Assembly: GCF_001672295.1 (NCBI RefSeq)
Contig: NZ_JXMS01000001.1
Coordinates: forward strand, 62,001 to 126,000
Origin: Halodesulfovibrio spirochaetisodalis
Lineage (GTDB): Bacteria > Desulfobacterota > Desulfovibrionia > Desulfovibrionales > Desulfovibrionaceae
Direction of reading: 5' to 3'
DNA length: 64,000 nt
Under the pieces are notes generated by a model. It searched no databases. It was not told the origin of the DNA and saw only the letters and a list, made by a program, of their open reading frames with translations. Numbering within the stretch: the stretch's first letter is position 1; each line of letters begins with the position of its first letter. Position numbers and translations under genes: made by a program. This document shows, one piece after another, positions 37,975 to 47,308 of this stretch.

Positions 37975-38229
37975 CTATGATGAAAATATGGAATTGAGCA
38001 CAGAGTTAGGGGCGGCAGTATTCTGTTTTTTCTGAATACGGGCAGGTGACATTGCGTTTTTATTTCGCTGTGCAATTGAGCTGATTAAATCTTCCATAAT
38101 GACAGGTGAATGTGTTTTTTCATTCATATGGAACGAGTTTGTTTTGCCGTTAGAGGAAGGCTGCGGGGCGCCATGCGTCGTAGTGTGGGGTTCTGCTGTA
38201 AGCAATGATTGCGGGATATGTTTTTTCAT
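37975..38229 (-). CDS. Doubtful small hypothetical protein
   Basis: An 84-residue frame (starts MKKHIPQSLLTAEPH), polar and rich in Ser, Asn and Thr, with no recognised domain. There is no clear SD before the ATG. A GTATTC/GAATAC hairpin lies inside it. It stands alone behind the dsr terminator. It may equally be noncoding. Confidence 0.2.
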   Translation of the reverse strand: MKKHIPQSLLTAEPHTTTHGAPQPSSNGKTNSFHMNEKTHSPVIMEDLISSIAQRNKNAMSPARIQKKQNTAAPNSVLNSIFSS

Positions 38230-38262
38230 TATGCAGGATAGTAAGCCTGTTGCTGATGCTAT

Positions 38263-38291
38263 AAAAAAAGGGTCTGCCCGAGAGCAGACCC
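38263..38291 (-). terminator. Terminator of the dsr operon
   Basis: A perfect 8-bp stem GGGTCTGC/GCAGACCC, followed on the minus strand by seven T, 24 bases after the dsrP stop. Confidence 0.88.
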
Positions 38292-38314
38292 TGATGTACG
38301 TAAAGAGACCGGTC

Positions 38315-39478
38315 TTATAAGGTGCCAGCTTCTTTTTTCACGTCGATTGCGATCTTCCAGAGGATGGACACTACGAATGCGCCAACACCGAAGATGCCGA
38401 GAGAGATCAGCAGTTCAGGTACGGTTGGTGCGTAAGTAGCCCAAGTCTCGAACGGAGATGGTGCGAAACCACCGATGATGAGGCCGAGACCTTTGTCGAT
38501 CCATGTTGCGAGAACGAGCATGCCGAGAGCCCAAGGAAGGATCTTCATGTTTTCACGCAGGGAGGTAGGAATGAGGAGTACGAGGCTTGCAATAGCGAGC
38601 ACTGCGCCGATCCACATCCAGTAAGTTACCCAAGGAAGACCCTGCTCTGTACCTGCAAAGAGGTAGTGGAGCGGGTGCATGTGACCTGGAATGTTACTGT
38701 AGAACGCTGTGAATACTTCACAGAGGAACAGGAACACGTTGAGGCACATTGCGTAGGTGATGATGATGGTAAGAGTCTTGATAGCTTCTTTACCAATTTC
38801 AAACTTAGCAATTTTCTTCACTACCATGAGGAGGAGAAGAAGAAGAGCTGGACCTGCGCAGAAAGCGGATGCGAGGAATCGTGCAGCAAGAACTGCAGTC
38901 AACCAGTAGTGACGACCCGGCAGACCCTGAGAGAGGAACGCAGTAACTGTGTGAATTGAGAACGCCCAGATTACGGAAGTGTAAATGAGGTACTTAACCC
39001 ACTGTGGAGGAGCAATCTGGAAGCGTTCGCATTCCAGAGTTTTCCAACCGATGATTGCGTTCAGGCAGAGGTAACCGATAAGTACCATCATATCGTAGAA
39101 CATAACGGAGTTAAGGGTCGGGTGGAGCATTACGTTAAGCATACGCTGTGGCATACCCATATCAACTACGATAAAGAGCATGCACATGATAACTGCGCCG
39201 ATTGCCATGAATTCACCAAAAATGATGATCTTCTTGAACTGCTTGTAGCCGTGGAAGTATGCAGGAAGAACCAGCATAACCGCGGAAGCTGCAATACCTA
39301 CGAGGTAGGTGAACTGAGCAATGTAGAAGCCCCAGGTTACGTCACGGTTCATGCCTGTGAGGCCGAGACCGTACTGAAGCTGGAACAGGTATGTAATTGC
39401 GCCGATGCCGATGATGCCGCCGAGGAAAGCCAACCACATGTAGTACTTTGGAGATCCTTTCAGAACTTTTTCGAGCAT
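38315..39478 (-). CDS. dsrP: DsrP, integral membrane quinone-interacting subunit
   Basis: A 387-residue NrfD/PsrC-family protein with about ten membrane helices. In DsrMKJOP it exchanges electrons with the menaquinone pool and pairs with the DsrO ferredoxin. Typical features are the N-terminal SPKYYMWLAFLGGIIGIG and QGLPGRHYWLTAVLAARFLA. AGGAGG lies just before its ATG, and it begins nine bases after the dsrO stop. Last gene of the operon. Confidence 0.95.
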   Translation of the reverse strand: MLEKVLKGSPKYYMWLAFLGGIIGIGAITYLFQLQYGLGLTGMNRDVTWGFYIAQFTYLVGIAASAVMLVLPAYFHGYKQFKKIIIFGEFMAIGAVIMCMLFIVVDMGMPQRMLNVMLHPTLNSVMFYDMMVLIGYLCLNAIIGWKTLECERFQIAPPQWVKYLIYTSVIWAFSIHTVTAFLSQGLPGRHYWLTAVLAARFLASAFCAGPALLLLLLMVVKKIAKFEIGKEAIKTLTIIITYAMCLNVFLFLCEVFTAFYSNIPGHMHPLHYLFAGTEQGLPWVTYWMWIGAVLAIASLVLLIPTSLRENMKILPWALGMLVLATWIDKGLGLIIGGFAPSPFETWATYAPTVPELLISLGIFGVGAFVVSILWKIAIDVKKEAGTL

Positions 39479-39487
39479 GATGGCCTC

Positions 39488-40264
39488 CTAAATTATGTAG
39501 AATACACCAGGCTCAGTGCCGAGTGCAGGTTTACGACGGAGAGTGTAGTTCTCTTCGAGCAACTTACGTACTTCAGACTCAGGGTCTGAAAGGTCGCCGA
39601 AGTGAATTTTGCCCGGAGCGGCTTCAACACAAGCTGGAAGCTTGCCTTCATCAAGACGTTCAACACAGAAGTTACACTTCTCAACTACACCGATCATACG
39701 GGTAGGGAACTTAGGGTTGATTTCTTTGATGTAAGGACGAGGATCAGTAAAGTTGAAGGAACGTGCGCCGAATGGGCAGCCTGCCATGCAGAAACGACAA
39801 CCGATACAGCGATGGTAGTCCATTGCCACGATGCCGTTTTCAAGCTTGTAAGTAGCCTGAGTAGGACATACGCGAACACATGGAGGGTTTTCGCAATGGT
39901 TGCAGAGCATGAAGTATTCACGGTCTTCAATTTCTTTAGACTGATACTTGTTGGTTGTTTCAGTGAAGGTGTGCTCGTATGCGTCTTTCCAGATCCATTT
40001 GATTTCAGTTTTACCTGGAATCTCAGGAACGTTGTGCGCAAAGTTACAAGCATTGATGCAAGCATCAAAATCTTCTTTAGAAGCAAACTCGCGTGTATCA
40101 ATTACCATCGCCCAGCGCTTAGCTTTAAGCGCAAGAGCGTCTTCTTTGTAACTAGGTTTTACAGCAGCAGCTGCTTTGGTCACGCCGCCAGCAGCAAGCT
40201 GAGCACCAAGACCTGCAACAGAAAGGCTGGCAACCTTAAGGAATTGTCTTCTGCTACGTTTCAT
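39488..40264 (-). CDS. dsrO: DsrO, periplasmic ferredoxin-like subunit
   Basis: A 258-residue protein with a Tat signal (MKRSRRQFLKVASLSV). It has multiple 4Fe-4S motifs of the NrfC/PsrB type: CINACN, CNHCENPPCVRVCP, CIGCRFCMAGCPFGA, and CNFCVERLDEGKLPACVEA. It would relay electrons between DsrJ and DsrP on the periplasmic side. Its ATG overlaps the dsrJ stop by one base (TAATG), so translation is coupled. Confidence 0.96.
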   Translation of the reverse strand: MKRSRRQFLKVASLSVAGLGAQLAAGGVTKAAAAVKPSYKEDALALKAKRWAMVIDTREFASKEDFDACINACNFAHNVPEIPGKTEIKWIWKDAYEHTFTETTNKYQSKEIEDREYFMLCNHCENPPCVRVCPTQATYKLENGIVAMDYHRCIGCRFCMAGCPFGARSFNFTDPRPYIKEINPKFPTRMIGVVEKCNFCVERLDEGKLPACVEAAPGKIHFGDLSDPESEVRKLLEENYTLRRKPALGTEPGVFYII

Positions 40265-40644
40265 TATTCATTCCCCTTAGGCGGAACGTGGCAAGTCCAA
40301 CAGTATGGTTCCACGGCGTTCTCAAGGTGACAAGTGTCACAGAACTCAGCCTTATTGGTATGACAGCTCATACAGGTTTTCTGCAGGCTTGCTTCCCAGG
40401 TTGCACCGTTGGATGCAACGTATACTCGCTTACCGTCGCGAAGAGCGGAGTCGCGCCACTGGTTCAACAGAGTCATATGCTCAGCGCGCATAAACTCTAC
40501 AGGCTCAATGCACTGCTTTTGATCAGCAGGCAGGCTCAGTTTAGGACCAGTGTAGTCTTTGGAAGCCAGGTTGCCCCAGAAAGGGTACGAAAATACGGCT
40601 AAAAAGATTACCAGTCCGGAGATAACATACTTGCTGTTATACAT
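40264..40644 (-). CDS. dsrJ: DsrJ, periplasmic triheme cytochrome c
   Basis: A 126-residue protein anchored by an uncleaved N-terminal helix (about 7-24). Three CxxCH heme sites: 91-95 (CMSCH), 102-106 (CDTCH) and 115-119 (CWTCH). Cys45 in KQCIEPVEF is a candidate for the unusual His/Cys heme ligand reported for DsrJ. Three-gene spacing is tight on both sides. Confidence 0.96.
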   Translation of the reverse strand: MYNSKYVISGLVIFLAVFSYPFWGNLASKDYTGPKLSLPADQKQCIEPVEFMRAEHMTLLNQWRDSALRDGKRVYVASNGATWEASLQKTCMSCHTNKAEFCDTCHLENAVEPYCWTCHVPPKGNE

Positions 40645-40646
40645 GA

Positions 40647-42257
40647 TTATTCATCCTCCATTCCTGGCAGTTCTTCCTGCCTGAGGTCCATAGTACGCTT
40701 TTTCTCGCCTTTCATAACAAGGGCGTTAGCGACAAGTTCGTGCATACCGGAAACGTCTACACCCGGTGCCCAGTAATCGGCAAGCGGAGGCAGGGTTGCG
40801 CGGTCAATAGCACAAACACAAGACATCATGTTAACACCGTGTTTTTCCTGTACGTGACGCAGAGCGTTACCACGAGGAAGAGCGCCACGCATGCGGATTT
40901 CCATGATCTCGTCTGTGTTGAGACCGGAACCAGCACCACAGCAGAAAGTCTGCTCGCGGATGGTGTTTTCAGGCATTTCGTAGAAGTTATTACAAGCAGC
41001 CTTAAGAACTTCACGAGGTTCATCCATAAGACCCATTGCACGAGCTGGGTTACAGCTGTCGTGGTAGGTAACATTGAGATGATCGTTACGGGAAGGATCA
41101 AGGCGGATTTTGTTGTGCTTAATGAGGTCAGCTGTGAACTCAGCAATGTGAACCATTTTGGTTTCAGCAGCGTTTTCAAACACGGTACCTGTAATTGGGC
41201 TTACAGGAGTTTCCATGCAGGAAGGTGCAGGACCGTTCATGGTAGACATGTACTGGTTAATAACACGCCACATGTGACCACACTCACCACCGAGAATCCA
41301 TTTGGAGCCTAAGCGTTCTGCTTCAGCGTACATTTTGGCGTTCAGTTTCTTCATCATGCTGGATGAGGTGAAGAGACCGAAGTTACCGCCCTCGGAGGCG
41401 TAAGTGGACAAGGTGTAATCAAGCCCGATTTCTTCGAAGAGCATCAGGTAACCCATGAAGGTGTAAATACCTGGCTCAGCAAATGCGTCACCGGAAGGAG
41501 TGATGAAGAGAACTTCATGTCCCGGTTCGTTGAAGGTCGGGTTGATGGAGATACCGGTCACTTCTTCAATGTCTTCGCAGAGGAATTCTACGATTTCTTT
41601 GAAGGCGTGCGGTGTAATACCAAGGTGGTTACCTGTGCGGTTACAGTTACTTACAGGGTCCATGATCCAGTGCAGACCGAGACCGAGTTCGTGCAGCAAC
41701 TCACGAGCCATCATGGTGATTTCAGCGGTATCAATACCGTATGGGCAGTACAGGGAGCAACGACGACATTCAGTACACTGGTAGAAGTAGTAGAACCATT
41801 CTTTAATTACGTCTTTGTCGAGCTTGCGTGCACCGGCAAGTTTACCAAGGATTTTACCGGCAGTGGTAAAGTCTTTACGGTAAACGGAGCGGAGCAGTTC
41901 TGCACGCAGAACAGGCATGTTTTTAGGGTCGCCGGAACCGATGAAGTAGTGACACTTATCAGCACAGGCACCACAGCGAACACAGATGTCCATGAAAAGT
42001 TTAAGAGAACGGTATTTTTCAAGACGTTCTTTCAAACCGTTGTAGATGATTTCTTCCCAGTTTTCCGGGAGGTGCCAATCTTCCTCAAATGGATTCCAAT
42101 CGTGTGGATTAGGCATTCCAAGAGGTTCCATGGTCACTTTCTTAGCTGGATACGCTACCGCGCCTTCTGTAATCTCAGGCTTGGTGTCCATCCAGTTTTC
42201 ACGAGGCATATCGTAGCTGACTTGCATCAGCTCTTCTGGTGAAGGGATTTTAGCCAT
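40647..42257 (-). CDS. dsrK: DsrK, HdrD-like iron-sulfur catalytic subunit
   Basis: A 536-residue cytoplasmic subunit related to the heterodisulfide reductase HdrD. It has two 4Fe-4S sites (Cys92, 95, 98, 102 and Cys161, 164, 167, 171). Cysteine-rich CCG-like sites (GGECGHMW, YHDSCNPAR, TFCCGAGSG, SCVCAID) hold the noncubane-type cluster. It is thought to reduce the DsrC trisulfide made during sulfite reduction. SD AAGGAG precedes the ATG. It lies between dsrM (nine-base gap) and dsrJ (two-base gap). Confidence 0.97.
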   Translation of the reverse strand: MAKIPSPEELMQVSYDMPRENWMDTKPEITEGAVAYPAKKVTMEPLGMPNPHDWNPFEEDWHLPENWEEIIYNGLKERLEKYRSLKLFMDICVRCGACADKCHYFIGSGDPKNMPVLRAELLRSVYRKDFTTAGKILGKLAGARKLDKDVIKEWFYYFYQCTECRRCSLYCPYGIDTAEITMMARELLHELGLGLHWIMDPVSNCNRTGNHLGITPHAFKEIVEFLCEDIEEVTGISINPTFNEPGHEVLFITPSGDAFAEPGIYTFMGYLMLFEEIGLDYTLSTYASEGGNFGLFTSSSMMKKLNAKMYAEAERLGSKWILGGECGHMWRVINQYMSTMNGPAPSCMETPVSPITGTVFENAAETKMVHIAEFTADLIKHNKIRLDPSRNDHLNVTYHDSCNPARAMGLMDEPREVLKAACNNFYEMPENTIREQTFCCGAGSGLNTDEIMEIRMRGALPRGNALRHVQEKHGVNMMSCVCAIDRATLPPLADYWAPGVDVSGMHELVANALVMKGEKKRTMDLRQEELPGMEDE

Positions 42258-42266
42258 AACTACTCC

Positions 42267-43262
42267 TTATTCCTCCGGCTTCTTTACGACCGGGAGTCCT
42301 GCCTCAGCCATAGGTACTCTGAACTCGTCTTCGTATTCTTCGTATGTGCGGTATACTTTTTCCGGGTTCCATGGGTTAACGTGCAGCTTCATACGGCTGT
42401 CGTTTGCCATGTTACGTGTCGGGCTAAGGAATACACCGCCGGCATGCATAAGCTTACTGAACGGGAAGTACATAAGGAGTACTGCAAGGAAGAACATGTG
42501 CACGTAGAAAATGCTTCCGATTTTTGCAAGAGCAGCAGTATCCGGTGAGAAGTGCAGCAAGCTCATTACAAAAACTTTTACAGTCGCAATATCCACTTTC
42601 ATGAAGTAGCGCATTGCGATGCCGGTAGCACAGAGACCAAAAATCAGGAAAAGCGGGAAGTAATCGCTCAAAAGAGAGATGTAACGCACTTTCTGATTAA
42701 AGATACGGCGACCGATCAGGTACAGCAGAGCAACGATCACAAGTGGACCAGTCATAAACAGACGTGGAGCACCGATCTGCAGAATGCCGTCAATCATTTC
42801 GACACCGTTTACGAAAAACGGTACCGGCTCAGCAAAGAACCTGAAGTGGCGTACAAAAATAATAAGAAAAGAGTAGTGGAAGATGAGTGCGAAGAGCCAC
42901 AGGAACTTTGAGGACCAGTAGACTACGCGGTCGCCTTCGATTGAAACGTTAGTGTTGCGGAACAGGGAGCGAAACATAAGTACTTCAAGGATCATGCGTC
43001 CCCAAACACCCGCTTTATCAGACGGGTTATCGAGGGTGGCAGGCTTAATCCAAGGAAGGGACTTTTGTTGGCCACCTGTAGTAGGAATGCTGAACGGAAC
43101 CGGACGCTTTGCCCAGTCTATAATCCGCCATGCAAAACCTACAAGGAATACGATTACTGCTGTGTACGGTAAACAAACACCCAGAACATACTGGAATCCC
43201 ATCATTGATCCCATCCAGGCAAGTATACCCAAAGCAATAACCGCGAGAAGTGAAATGATCAT
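42267..43262 (-). CDS. dsrM: DsrM, membrane cytochrome b subunit
   Basis: A 331-residue NarI-like diheme cytochrome b with five to six membrane helices, the first at about 3-22. It oxidises menaquinol and passes electrons to DsrK. Histidines in the helices (FALIFHYSFLIIFVRHFRFF; FYVHMFFLAVLLMYFPFSKLMH) are candidates for heme ligands. It follows the RsbRD_N gene by 30 bases and precedes dsrK by nine. Confidence 0.95.
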   Translation of the reverse strand: MIISLLAVIALGILAWMGSMMGFQYVLGVCLPYTAVIVFLVGFAWRIIDWAKRPVPFSIPTTGGQQKSLPWIKPATLDNPSDKAGVWGRMILEVLMFRSLFRNTNVSIEGDRVVYWSSKFLWLFALIFHYSFLIIFVRHFRFFAEPVPFFVNGVEMIDGILQIGAPRLFMTGPLVIVALLYLIGRRIFNQKVRYISLLSDYFPLFLIFGLCATGIAMRYFMKVDIATVKVFVMSLLHFSPDTAALAKIGSIFYVHMFFLAVLLMYFPFSKLMHAGGVFLSPTRNMANDSRMKLHVNPWNPEKVYRTYEEYEDEFRVPMAEAGLPVVKKPEE

Positions 43263-43292
43263 TCCGTTACCTCGCTGCTAGGCTATTGGTTG

Positions 43293-43835
43293 TTATGATT
43301 CCGGTTCCCCAACCGGTTTCTCCAATATACGTTCTGCTCTCTTCAAGAGCTGAAAGTGCTTCCTTTTGAATTCATCAACGCGCATTCTCTGAATCTTGTC
43401 ACGGCATTCCGCATAAATTCGGAATCCCACAAGTGCCAGAGAATCTATCTTTGATTCTAGTTCCAGAAGATCAGCAAATTCTTCGGACTTAGAAAGTTTG
43501 GGGACAATATGTTTGCGGATAATGCTTTTTAAAACAAAGAGAACGGACATAGCCTGATCTGCTTCGAATTGCTGAACTGCGCGTACCTGAATAATCTCAT
43601 TCACGGCCGGTGTGACAGTATCGCTGTCCAGCTCATCATCCAAGAGTGCATCAATAAGGGCTACAGTTGCTTTTTTTGTTTTGTTTCCTACCGGATTCAA
43701 AAAAGCATTGTCCTGAGTACGCAGGAACCCTACGGTATCGATGTCATAAGTACCGAAAATGGCGGCAACCCATTCATCGGTAATTTGTTGTTTATGTTCG
43801 GAAAAAATAGCTTTTAGTTCGTGTCGCATAGACAT
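43293..43835 (-). CDS. RsbRD N-terminal-domain protein at the head of dsrMKJOP
   Basis: A 180-residue, all-helical, acidic soluble protein that matches the RsbRD_N (globin-like sensor/co-antagonist) domain family, with EWVAAIFGTY near the start and DFADLLELESKIDSLALVGFRIYAECRD-type helices in the second half. There is no STAS or output domain after it. It lies 30 bases before dsrM behind a recognisable promoter, so it is probably cotranscribed. A sensory or regulatory role toward the Dsr complex is inference. ATG at 43829 (MRHEL) is an alternative start. Neither has a strong SD. Confidence 0.85.
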   Translation of the reverse strand: MSMRHELKAIFSEHKQQITDEWVAAIFGTYDIDTVGFLRTQDNAFLNPVGNKTKKATVALIDALLDDELDSDTVTPAVNEIIQVRAVQQFEADQAMSVLFVLKSIIRKHIVPKLSKSEEFADLLELESKIDSLALVGFRIYAECRDKIQRMRVDEFKRKHFQLLKRAERILEKPVGEPES

Positions 43836-43870
43836 ACTTCGCTTAATCTAAAAGGATTGCGGCGGGAGAC

Positions 43871-43899
43871 CCTATAAAGCGTTTTTTGCTCTTTGTCCA
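43871..43899 (-). promoter_or_regulatory. Sigma70-like promoter of the dsr operon
   Basis: On the minus strand TTGGAC (43899-43894), a 17-base spacer, then TTATAG (43876-43871). It lies about 36 bases before the first start codon of the RsbRD_N-dsrMKJOP unit. Confidence 0.55.
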
Positions 43900-43977
43900 A
43901 GTAATTTGCCAAAAAAAGTATGGCACCAAAGGACAATAGTGCCCAATCGCCGACACTCCGGTTTCAAATGATTTTTT

Positions 43978-43990
43978 TCACATAATGTGA
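43978..43990 (-). promoter_or_regulatory. Perfect 13-base dyad upstream of the dsr promoter
   Basis: TCACAT-a-ATGTGA, about 80 bases upstream of the -35. The half-site resembles CRP/FNR-superfamily boxes. The position suits an activator. Confidence 0.45.
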
Positions 43991-44071
43991 TTACATGGTT
44001 GCGTCAACACATTCAATAAGATTGGTTGGCCAACCAGCCTGTTGAAAAAAGAAATGACTAAGGTGTGTTAG

Positions 44072-44989
44072 TTAGTCACACGATGTTGGATCCTCTTCTG
44101 TGCAGCCGGAAAAGCCGTCAGTAAAGTCAAGCACATCCTGCTTGCCGGGCTGCTTTTGCTCGTTGGAGAGCAGTGATCGTGGGACACCATTGGTAATAAG
44201 GACGGGGAGTCGGGTGACACCCATTGATGCCAGTCTGGATTTGTTTCTGAAAAGATTCCAATGCAGTTCCAGTCTTGTCATAAGCGGCATGGAGACTTCT
44301 TCCGGGTTTCCGCGAAGGGCACGATTGAACGCTATGTAGACTGAGGTGCCGTCTTCCAGTGCTTTTTGCATTAGAAATATTCTTTCAATATCGTCATCGG
44401 TTTCGGCAACTGGGTAGTAGGTGATGTTGTCCGGATTATCTTTGGACAGTTTAGGAACAAGTTCTTTGCATGCATTACAGCTTGGTGAAAAGAATACCTG
44501 CACGTCGGACTGGTGCTTGCCGTGGATAGCCCATGTGCCGATCTGTTCATTGGCAGTGGCAAAAAGGCTAGGCGTAACCAGCAGCGTCCAGATGACGGCA
44601 GTCGGGATAATCAGCATTGCAGGGCGCTTGAGTATGGAGCACTGCATGAAGAAGACGATAAGCAGAATTGCAGCAAAAAAGAGGCATGGTACACATGGCG
44701 CAGTGAAGATCATGAAGAGAAGAAAGCCAAGATCAATTATGACTGCGGTGAGTGCCAGAAGAAGCGCTGTTCTGAAAAGTTTTACGAGATTGAGGAGAGT
44801 GAGTGTAAGAAAAAGCGCAGTGCCGATCCACCATAAGGAAATTCCGAATACGGAAATGTCCTTAAAAATTTCACAGCCGGTGGTGATACAGATAGCGTCT
44901 AAATTTTTTGTGGCGTTGAGAGCACAGAAAACTGCGCCAACAAAAGCGACGAAAGCAGTGCCGTATGCAGATCGCTTTGTAAGGGACAT
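44072..44989 (-). CDS. VKOR-like membrane domain fused to thioredoxin-like domain
   Basis: A 305-residue protein. The N-terminal half has four to five membrane helices. A loop Cys pair lies in CITTGCEIFKDISVFGISLW, and the active-site CVPC lies in TAPCVPCLFF, both as in vitamin K epoxide reductase homologues. The C-terminal half (about 160-305) is a periplasmic thioredoxin-like domain with CNAC in FFSPSCNACKELV. The fusion would oxidise envelope proteins using quinone, a replacement for DsbA/DsbB. Ends with a Cys-containing tail (GCTEEDPTSCD). Start at 44989 with GGAG eight bases ahead. Confidence 0.85.
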   Translation of the reverse strand: MSLTKRSAYGTAFVAFVGAVFCALNATKNLDAICITTGCEIFKDISVFGISLWWIGTALFLTLTLLNLVKLFRTALLLALTAVIIDLGFLLFMIFTAPCVPCLFFAAILLIVFFMQCSILKRPAMLIIPTAVIWTLLVTPSLFATANEQIGTWAIHGKHQSDVQVFFSPSCNACKELVPKLSKDNPDNITYYPVAETDDDIERIFLMQKALEDGTSVYIAFNRALRGNPEEVSMPLMTRLELHWNLFRNKSRLASMGVTRLPVLITNGVPRSLLSNEQKQPGKQDVLDFTDGFSGCTEEDPTSCD

Positions 44990-45159
44990 GCAAAATCTCC
45001 AAAAGTTGCAGTAGATAATGGGTGTAATAGGCTGTTAGAGTGCGTAGATAGCCAATTACGAAGTGGTGTCTTACAAGCCGCAAGATGAGAAGACTGTACT
45101 GTGATTGCAATTGCGGGTAAAGGGGTAAGCTCGATTTTTATGCATGTGGAGGTTGTGTT

Positions 45160-45918
45160 TTGATCTTCAGGGAAGATGGTTCCATTCAATATACGCTCAC
45201 GCGCAGCAAACGGGCAAAGCATGTGCGGTTAAAAGTTTCACGAACAAAGGGGCTTGAGGTTGTTGTCCCCGTTACGTTTAAAAAAGCGTGGCTTTCACCG
45301 ATTCTTGAAAAACGATCCGAGTGGATCCGGAAAACAGCCAAGCGACTTGAGCTTCCAGATACCGTAGAAAACCTCTCTGTTATTCCGTCGACCATATCGC
45401 TTCCGGTTTTGGGGTGCGAGTACGCTGTCAAATATGTTCCTATAGAAGAAATTAGTCGCTTGATTGTTGAGGCTCAAAAGATCATACGGACATCGACTGG
45501 TGCGTTATCGGTTGAGTATAAAGGAACTATTTTTTTACCGGAAGAGCAGGAACAAGAGGTCTGTATCGAATTATTACGCCTTTGGCTCATCCGCTGTGGT
45601 AAAGAAACTCTCCCTGAGTTGTTGGAAGATGCTTCTGAAAAAGTGAATATTCCTTTCACTAAGGTTCAGGTGCGTCTGCAGAAGGGACGCTGGGGCAGTT
45701 GCTCCAGCCGTGGAACGATTTCTTTGAACGCACGTCTCTTGCTGTTACCGCCTCACTTGCTGAACTATATTTTACTGCACGAACTTGCACATGTGCGGCA
45801 TCCAAACCACTCCTCTGCATATTGGAACTATCTGCAAAGTCTAGACCCGCAAGCTTTGGAGTATGATGCTGCCATGCAGGATGCGTGGCGCTACATTCCG
45901 CTGTGCTTCTCCATGTAA
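45160..45918 (+). CDS. YgjP-type (SprT-like, DUF45) zinc metallopeptidase
   Basis: A 252-residue soluble protein of the YgjP/WLM-like family. The zincin motif HELAH is at about 207-211, with the third ligand region HPNHSSAYWNYL after it, and QKGRWGSCSSRGTISLNARL before it. Substrates are unknown. The start is TTG at 45160, supported by GGAGG at 45149-45153 six to seven bases ahead. No ATG is available near it. Convergent with sat. Confidence 0.9.
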   Translation: MIFREDGSIQYTLTRSKRAKHVRLKVSRTKGLEVVVPVTFKKAWLSPILEKRSEWIRKTAKRLELPDTVENLSVIPSTISLPVLGCEYAVKYVPIEEISRLIVEAQKIIRTSTGALSVEYKGTIFLPEEQEQEVCIELLRLWLIRCGKETLPELLEDASEKVNIPFTKVQVRLQKGRWGSCSSRGTISLNARLLLLPPHLLNYILLHELAHVRHPNHSSAYWNYLQSLDPQALEYDAAMQDAWRYIPLCFSM

Positions 45919-45977
45919 GCCACTGTTTTCAGGAGTAAGGAAGTGGTCATATAATGTAGAGGCTGTGCGAAAGGTAT

Positions 45978-46011
45978 AAAAAAAAGGGGATCGGTTGCCC
46001 GATCCCCTTTT
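45978..46011. terminator. Bidirectional terminator, YgjP-like/sat
   Basis: AAAAGGGGATCGG and CCGATCCCCTTTT pair almost perfectly around a short loop, with A/T runs on both sides. It lies between convergent genes, 20 bases from the sat stop. Confidence 0.9.
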
Positions 46012-46030
46012 ATAATCAGAGTAGCTAAAA

Positions 46031-47308
46031 CTACATGGATTCGCCGGAAGCAGCACCCTGCATTTTAACTTCAACTTTCTCGGTAAGACCTTCGTAGTAT
46101 TCACGAAGGATAACGAGAACTTCGTCACGACCGAAGTGATCTGGAATTTCAGCGCCTTCGGAAAGTGCTTTACGGAGTTTAGTACCGGAAAGGATAACAC
46201 GATCTTCTTTAGTGTGTGGGCAGGTACGCAGGGAAGCCATGCCGTCACACTTGTAGCAGTAGAAGGTCCAGTCAATTTTCATTGGCTTACAAAGCAGTGC
46301 TTTGCCCTGATCTGCAGGAGTAGGGATGCGATCGAAGATTTCCTGTGCTTCGAAGAGACCGTAGAAGTCACCTACACCAGCGTGGTCACGACCGATGAGC
46401 ATGTTGTTAACACCGTAGTTCTGACGGAAGGTAGCGTGGAGCAGGCCTTCACGTGGACCAGCGTAACGCATGTCAAGTGGGTAACCAGCCTGAATTACGT
46501 TTGCTTTTACGAAGTAGTGCTCAACAAGAGTGTCGATAGCTTTTACGCGAACGTCAGCTGGGATGTCCCCTGGCTTGAGGTTACCGATGAGAGAGTGAAT
46601 GAGCACGCCGTCACAAACTTCGATAGCGATTTTTGCGAGGAATTCGTGAGAACGGTGCATTGGGTTACGGAGCTGGAGAGCAGCAACTTCAGACCAGCCG
46701 CGCTCTTCGAACATTGCACGAACTTCAGCAGGGCGGAGGTAAACGCCTTCGTATTCTGCAGGGTACTCACCTTCGGAGAGAACTTTAACAGGGCCGGCAA
46801 GGTTTACTTCTTTCTGAGCCATTACCATCTGTACACCTGGGTGATCGTCAAGAGCGATTTTCCAGAATACGTCGTCAGCAGACTCTTCGCCTTCGCCTTT
46901 AAATACTTTTTCACATTCCCATTTCTTGTCAGCTTCGGTCATCTCGAATTTTTCTTCTACTTTCATAGTAGCGAAAACGATGCCGTCACGAACGAGAGCA
47001 ATTTCTTCACCAACTGCGATTGCGTCAGCTTCTGCTTTGGAAGCGTCAAGAGTAACTGGTACAGGCCAGAAAGTGCCGTCTGCGAGAGTGAAGTTCTCAC
47101 ATACGTTCTTCCAGTCTTCTTTACCCATGAAGCCGTTAAGCGGGGAGAAGCCACCGATACCCATCATGATGAGGTCGCCTTTTGCACGAGCGGAGATGTC
47201 GAGCTTTTTGAGGCCTTCAGCTTTTTTTACTTCTGCTTCAAGTTCAGCACCTTCGAGCAGGCAACATACGAGACCTTTACCACCGTGTGGGGCTACCAGT
47301 TTAGACAT
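46031..47308 (-). CDS. sat: Sulfate adenylyltransferase (ATP sulfurylase)
   Basis: Activates sulfate to APS, the first step of dissimilatory sulfate reduction, in the cytosol. The 425-residue protein has the nucleotide-binding HxxH motif [11 protein letters not shown] (about 215-225), the motif [14 protein letters not shown] (about 290-303) and a C-terminal Cys cluster ([15 protein letters not shown]) for the metal-binding site of the dissimilatory enzymes. The start has GGAGGAAGGAAG directly upstream. It is transcribed alone, with a long upstream region bearing Rex-like boxes. Confidence 0.97.
   Translation of the reverse strand: MSKLVAPHGGKGLVCCLLEGAELEAEVKKAEGLKKLDISARAKGDLIMMGIGGFSPLNGFMGKEDWKNVCENFTLADGTFWPVPVTLDASKAEADAIAVGEEIALVRDGIVFATMKVEEKFEMTEADKKWECEKVFKGEGEESADDVFWKIALDDHPGVQMVMAQKEVNLAGPVKVLSEGEYPAEYEGVYLRPAEVRAMFEERGWSEVAALQLRNPMHRSHEFLAKIAIEVCDGVLIHSLIGNLKPGDIPADVRVKAIDTLVEHYFVKANVIQAGYPLDMRYAGPREGLLHATFRQNYGVNNMLIGRDHAGVGDFYGLFEAQEIFDRIPTPADQGKALLCKPMKIDWTFYCYKCDGMASLRTCPHTKEDRVILSGTKLRKALSEGAEIPDHFGRDEVLVILREYYEGLTEKVEVKMQGAASGESM

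Larger units (their letters stand above)
37532..38314. other. Intergenic region, proV to dsrP
   Basis: Promoter side of proVWX plus the dsr terminator at 38263-38291. One weak minus-strand frame (37975-38229) is listed separately. A hairpin TTAGGC...GCCTAA with inner AGAG/CTCT lies near 37813-37856. Nothing else was recognised. Confidence 0.5.

Noticed and set aside
37698-38075. 125-codon frame on the minus strand
   Set aside because: Low-complexity Phe/Leu/Ser/Pro composition, no SD, overlaps the other weak frame at 37975-38229.
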